DNA from: Bacteroidetes bacterium UBA1952
Lineage (GTDB): Bacteria; Bacteroidota; Bacteroidia; Chitinophagales; Chitinophagaceae
Reading direction: 5' to 3'
Length of the DNA: 8,359 nt
NCBI GenBank assembly: GCA_002336725.1
Contig: DDEO01000245.1
Location: 1-8,359 of the forward strand
This document shows, one piece after another, positions 6,553-8,359 of this stretch; position 1 is the first letter of the stretch, and the number at the start of each line of letters is the position of its first letter. The translations under genes were made by a program, and so were the position numbers. The notes below the pieces were generated by a model. That model searched no databases and was not told the DNA's origin. It saw only the letters and a list, made by a program, of their open reading frames with translations.

Positions 6553-6740
6553 TTTTTAATAAACGGGACCCTGTGAAGATATTTGGGTTTGTTTAAATTT
6601 AAAAATCATGAGTGCGTTTTAGGTAGAAAGGGCATTTGCGGTCTAAAATAAGAATAGACCTCTCCCGAAAGGAAATGCGATATTCGCCGGGTCTGCCATC
6701 CACCAGAATCCTGCATCCTCCCAAACCCGCCTGCGTTCTT
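6553..6740 (+). other. Intergenic spacer with two small dyads
   Basis: The spacer after the operon holds no gene I can support. TTTAAATTTAAA (6592-6603) is a perfect 12-bp palindrome in AT-rich sequence. GGTCTA (6640-6645) and TAGACC (6655-6660) form a 6-bp inverted repeat over 9 bases, about 80 bp upstream of the lipoprotein start, and could be an operator or the base of a small hairpin. No clear terminator for the helicase operon is visible, because neither dyad is followed by a T-run. Confidence 0.4.
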
Positions 6741-7016
6741 ATGAACCGCCTGTTTTCCGGAAAATCTATCCTCGCTTTGCTGCTCTTTTCTGCGCTCGCT
6801 GCCTGCGCTTCCTGGCAGGAAGGCTGGACGGACGAATACAAAACTCAATTTAAAGAAGCCTGCCTCTCCGGCGAGGGACGACTGCATCCCAACCCCGACC
6901 GCTACTGCGATTGCGTACTGGAGAAAACCACGAAGCGATACCCCACCATTGCGTCTTTTATGGAGAAAAAAGATACCGTTCAGTATCGGGCCGACCTGCA
7001 AACCTGCGGTCAATAA
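6741..7016 (+). CDS. Small four-cysteine lipoprotein
   Basis: The 91-residue product begins MNRLFSGKSILALLLFSA and has a lipobox LAAC with C22 as the predicted lipidated cysteine, so it should be exported and anchored in a membrane. The mature part is only about 70 residues and has four further cysteines: C41, the YCDC pair C56/C58, and C89 near the C-terminus. These could form two disulfides in the periplasm. The YCxCxLxKxxxxYP pattern resembles small Bacteroidota lipoproteins of unknown function; I do not assign a role. The ATG at 6741 is preferred over an in-frame TTG at 6636, because the latter would put 35 residues before the signal peptide. It converges on the surface-protein gene with only 5 bp between stops, leaving no room for a separate terminator. 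Confidence 0.8.
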   Translation: MNRLFSGKSILALLLFSALAACASWQEGWTDEYKTQFKEACLSGEGRLHPNPDRYCDCVLEKTTKRYPTIASFMEKKDTVQYRADLQTCGQ

Positions 7017-7021
7017 ACGGG

Positions 7022-8359
7022 CTACCGAAGGAGCGTTATATCGCCCTTCAGGAGAACAGGCTTGCCGTCGGCACACTGGGCTTCCATCACATACATAAAG
7101 ACCCCGGCGTTCAGCGGCTGGCCGGCATAGGTGCCATTCCAACCCGCCTGCGGATAATTGGACTTCAGATTTGCGGCCTCAAAAACCTTGTTGCCCCAGC
7201 GATTGTAGATCTCAAAACGAACAACCTGGCCGGAACCCTTACCCTGTGGATAGAACCAGTCGTCGAGGCCATCACCATTGGGCGTGAACGTATTGGCGAG
7301 GTAATAACTGTCGCCATCGCAGCCCACCTGAATAGACAACGTATCAGAAGCGGTGCAACCCAGGCTGTTTTCCACCGTCGCTATATATTCAACAGAACGA
7401 AGAAGCGTAGCCCTCGGATTAAAACAATTGGAGCAACTGAGGCCGGTGGCGGGTGTCCAGACAATACGCTCTGCGCCGGTCGTCTTCGCATCCAGCACAA
7501 TCATTGCGCCGGACAGGGCGGTAAAATCGGGACCCAGCGAGACAGTCGGGCGGGGCACCACTGAAACGGTTTGCGACAGTGTATCTGAAAAGCACTGATT
7601 CTGATGAACGATTACCGTGTAGCGGGTTTGTATCTGCGGGAAAGCGCCCGGGTTGGCCATGGTGGCGCTGGTGAGCGATTCCGACGGAGACCATTGATAG
7701 GATATGCCGCCGCCGGCAAAAAGCCGTGCCGTATCGCCCGCGCAGATGGTCGTATCGGGGCCTACCCGCGACTGATTATTGTAGTGCAACACCTGAACGA
7801 AGACCGTATCGGCGGCGGCGCAGCCATTGTCAAACTTCGTAGAAACGGTGTACGTCCGGTCCACCCGCGTGGTGGTAACCGGCGCGGGGCATTGGGTGCA
7901 GCTCAGGTCGTCGGCGGGAAGCCATTGCCAATTGACGGCGGTGCCGGTTGTCTGGAGCGTCAGGCTGTCGCCATCGCACAGGATGCGATCGGGACCGGCG
8001 CTGATTTGCGGCGTGGGCCGGGACGGGACGACGGTGCTGAAATCCTGCCGGCAGTTGTCGTTGTCGGCAACGGTTACGGATAGATTTCCGGGAATCAGTC
8101 CGGAAACGGTGTCTCCCGACGCATTGCCCCGCCCCCAGAGATAGGTGTAGGGGCCGCCCGCGCCGCCGCTTGCCTGGGCAAAGGCTTTTCCGGATGCTTC
8201 ATTGGCGCAGGGCGTATCGGTAACGGTAATCGTAGCCACGATGGCATTGCCCTGCCGGATGCGCACCGTGTCGGTGGCCATGCAGCCGTTGGCATCGGAT
8301 ACCTGAACAGTATAAGCACCGGCGGGGAGTGCGGTGGCCGTTTGCGTATTTTGTGGCGG
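7022..8359 (-). CDS. Gliding-motility-associated/T9SS type B surface protein, 5' end missing
   Basis: The frame stays open to the window edge, so 445 C-terminal residues are visible. The first visible part ends an SprB-like repeat (AGAYTVQVSDANGC, about 8282-8320) and a second follows (about 8027-8218, YTYLWGRGN and LSVTVADND). Three PKD/Ig-like repeats of 77-80 residues follow, at 7787-8026, 7556-7786 and 7319-7555. Each has a PxxxxGPD-type opening, W(L/S/T)P and a closing GC/QC before DTx-x-V. The last 98 residues (7025-7318) are a full CHU_C domain: NTFTPNGDGLDDWFYP, FEIYNRWGNKVFEA, AGWNGTYAGQ, GVFMYVMEA, KGDITLLR. In this family that domain directs outer-membrane passage by type IX secretion and attachment outside the cell, so the protein is probably a surface adhesin or structural protein. 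The ATG at 8279-8281 is internal to a repeat and is not the start. The true N-terminus and signal peptide lie beyond 8359. Confidence 0.95.
   Translation of the reverse strand, partial: PPQNTQTATALPAGAYTVQVSDANGCMATDTVRIRQGNAIVATITVTDTPCANEASGKAFAQASGGAGGPYTYLWGRGNASGDTVSGLIPGNLSVTVADNDNCRQDFSTVVPSRPTPQISAGPDRILCDGDSLTLQTTGTAVNWQWLPADDLSCTQCPAPVTTTRVDRTYTVSTKFDNGCAAADTVFVQVLHYNNQSRVGPDTTICAGDTARLFAGGGISYQWSPSESLTSATMANPGAFPQIQTRYTVIVHQNQCFSDTLSQTVSVVPRPTVSLGPDFTALSGAMIVLDAKTTGAERIVWTPATGLSCSNCFNPRATLLRSVEYIATVENSLGCTASDTLSIQVGCDGDSYYLANTFTPNGDGLDDWFYPQGKGSGQVVRFEIYNRWGNKVFEAANLKSNYPQAGWNGTYAGQPLNAGVFMYVMEAQCADGKPVLLKGDITLLR

Noticed and set aside
6636..6740. Upstream TTG start extending the lipoprotein by 35 residues
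   Set aside because: It would bury the signal peptide and lipobox inside the protein; the ATG at 6741 gives a normal lipoprotein N-terminus.
6553..6740. A right-hand attachment site matching the 3' end of tRNA-Pro, which would define an integrated island
   Set aside because: I found no copy of the tRNA T-arm/acceptor 3' sequence here; only a six-base CGGGAC match (about 6564-6569), which is not significant. No integrase gene is present in the window.
6911..7564. 217-codon plus-strand frame across the lipoprotein end and the surface-protein gene
   Set aside because: Antisense to the clear CHU_C domain and the PKD-like repeats; no recognisable motifs.
8279..8281. ATG as the start of the surface-protein gene
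   Set aside because: The frame continues open upstream to the window edge and encodes the end of an SprB-like repeat (YTVQVSDANGC), so the methionine is internal.

Overview
The window looks like a chromosomal segment of a Bacteroidota species. The main reason is the minus-strand gene at the right edge. It ends in a complete gliding-motility-associated (CHU_C, type IX secretion type B) sorting domain and carries SprB-like and PKD/Ig-like repeats, an architecture essentially restricted to this phylum. Starts without a clear Shine-Dalgarno sequence and a FolE with the N-terminus I associate with this phylum (MAYQKID...) agree with this. I cannot place it to family; a Saprospirales- or Chitinophagales-like organism is a guess.

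Left part (1-1200): a terminator-like hairpin (6-30) closes an unseen upstream gene. It is followed by folE (GTP cyclohydrolase I, TTG start). Next comes a compact tRNA-associated unit: a degenerate tRNA-Pro-like fragment (about 711-800) carrying an inserted palindromic segment, a small GIY-YIG nuclease gene (820-1089), and an intact tRNA-Pro(GGG) (1080-1153) with a strong terminator. The nuclease gene overlaps the tRNA: its last codons and its TAG stop are tRNA sequence. An 18-bp repeat that includes the tRNA 5' end, plus two further tRNA blocks, recur upstream of the nuclease gene. The unit therefore looks like a nuclease gene framed by tRNA-Pro sequence.

Centre (1201-6552): behind the tRNA and an AT-rich leader lies a two-gene operon with a 3-nt gap. 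The first gene encodes a 1457-residue protein with a PD-(D/E)XK-like (DUF559/Vsr-style) N-terminal region, a RecQ-type superfamily 2 helicase core and a long uncharacterised C-terminal half. The second encodes a 264-residue coiled-coil protein with a single C-terminal membrane anchor. A nuclease-helicase coupled to a membrane-tethered coiled coil, sitting next to a tRNA, is a plausible genome-defence or mobile-DNA-control module. I cannot match it to a named system, and it is the most interesting item here.

Right part (6553-8359): a 188-nt spacer with two small dyads, then a small four-cysteine lipoprotein gene (6741-7016). This converges, with a 5-bp gap, on the 3' end of the large cell-surface/secreted repeat protein gene, whose 5' end lies beyond the window.
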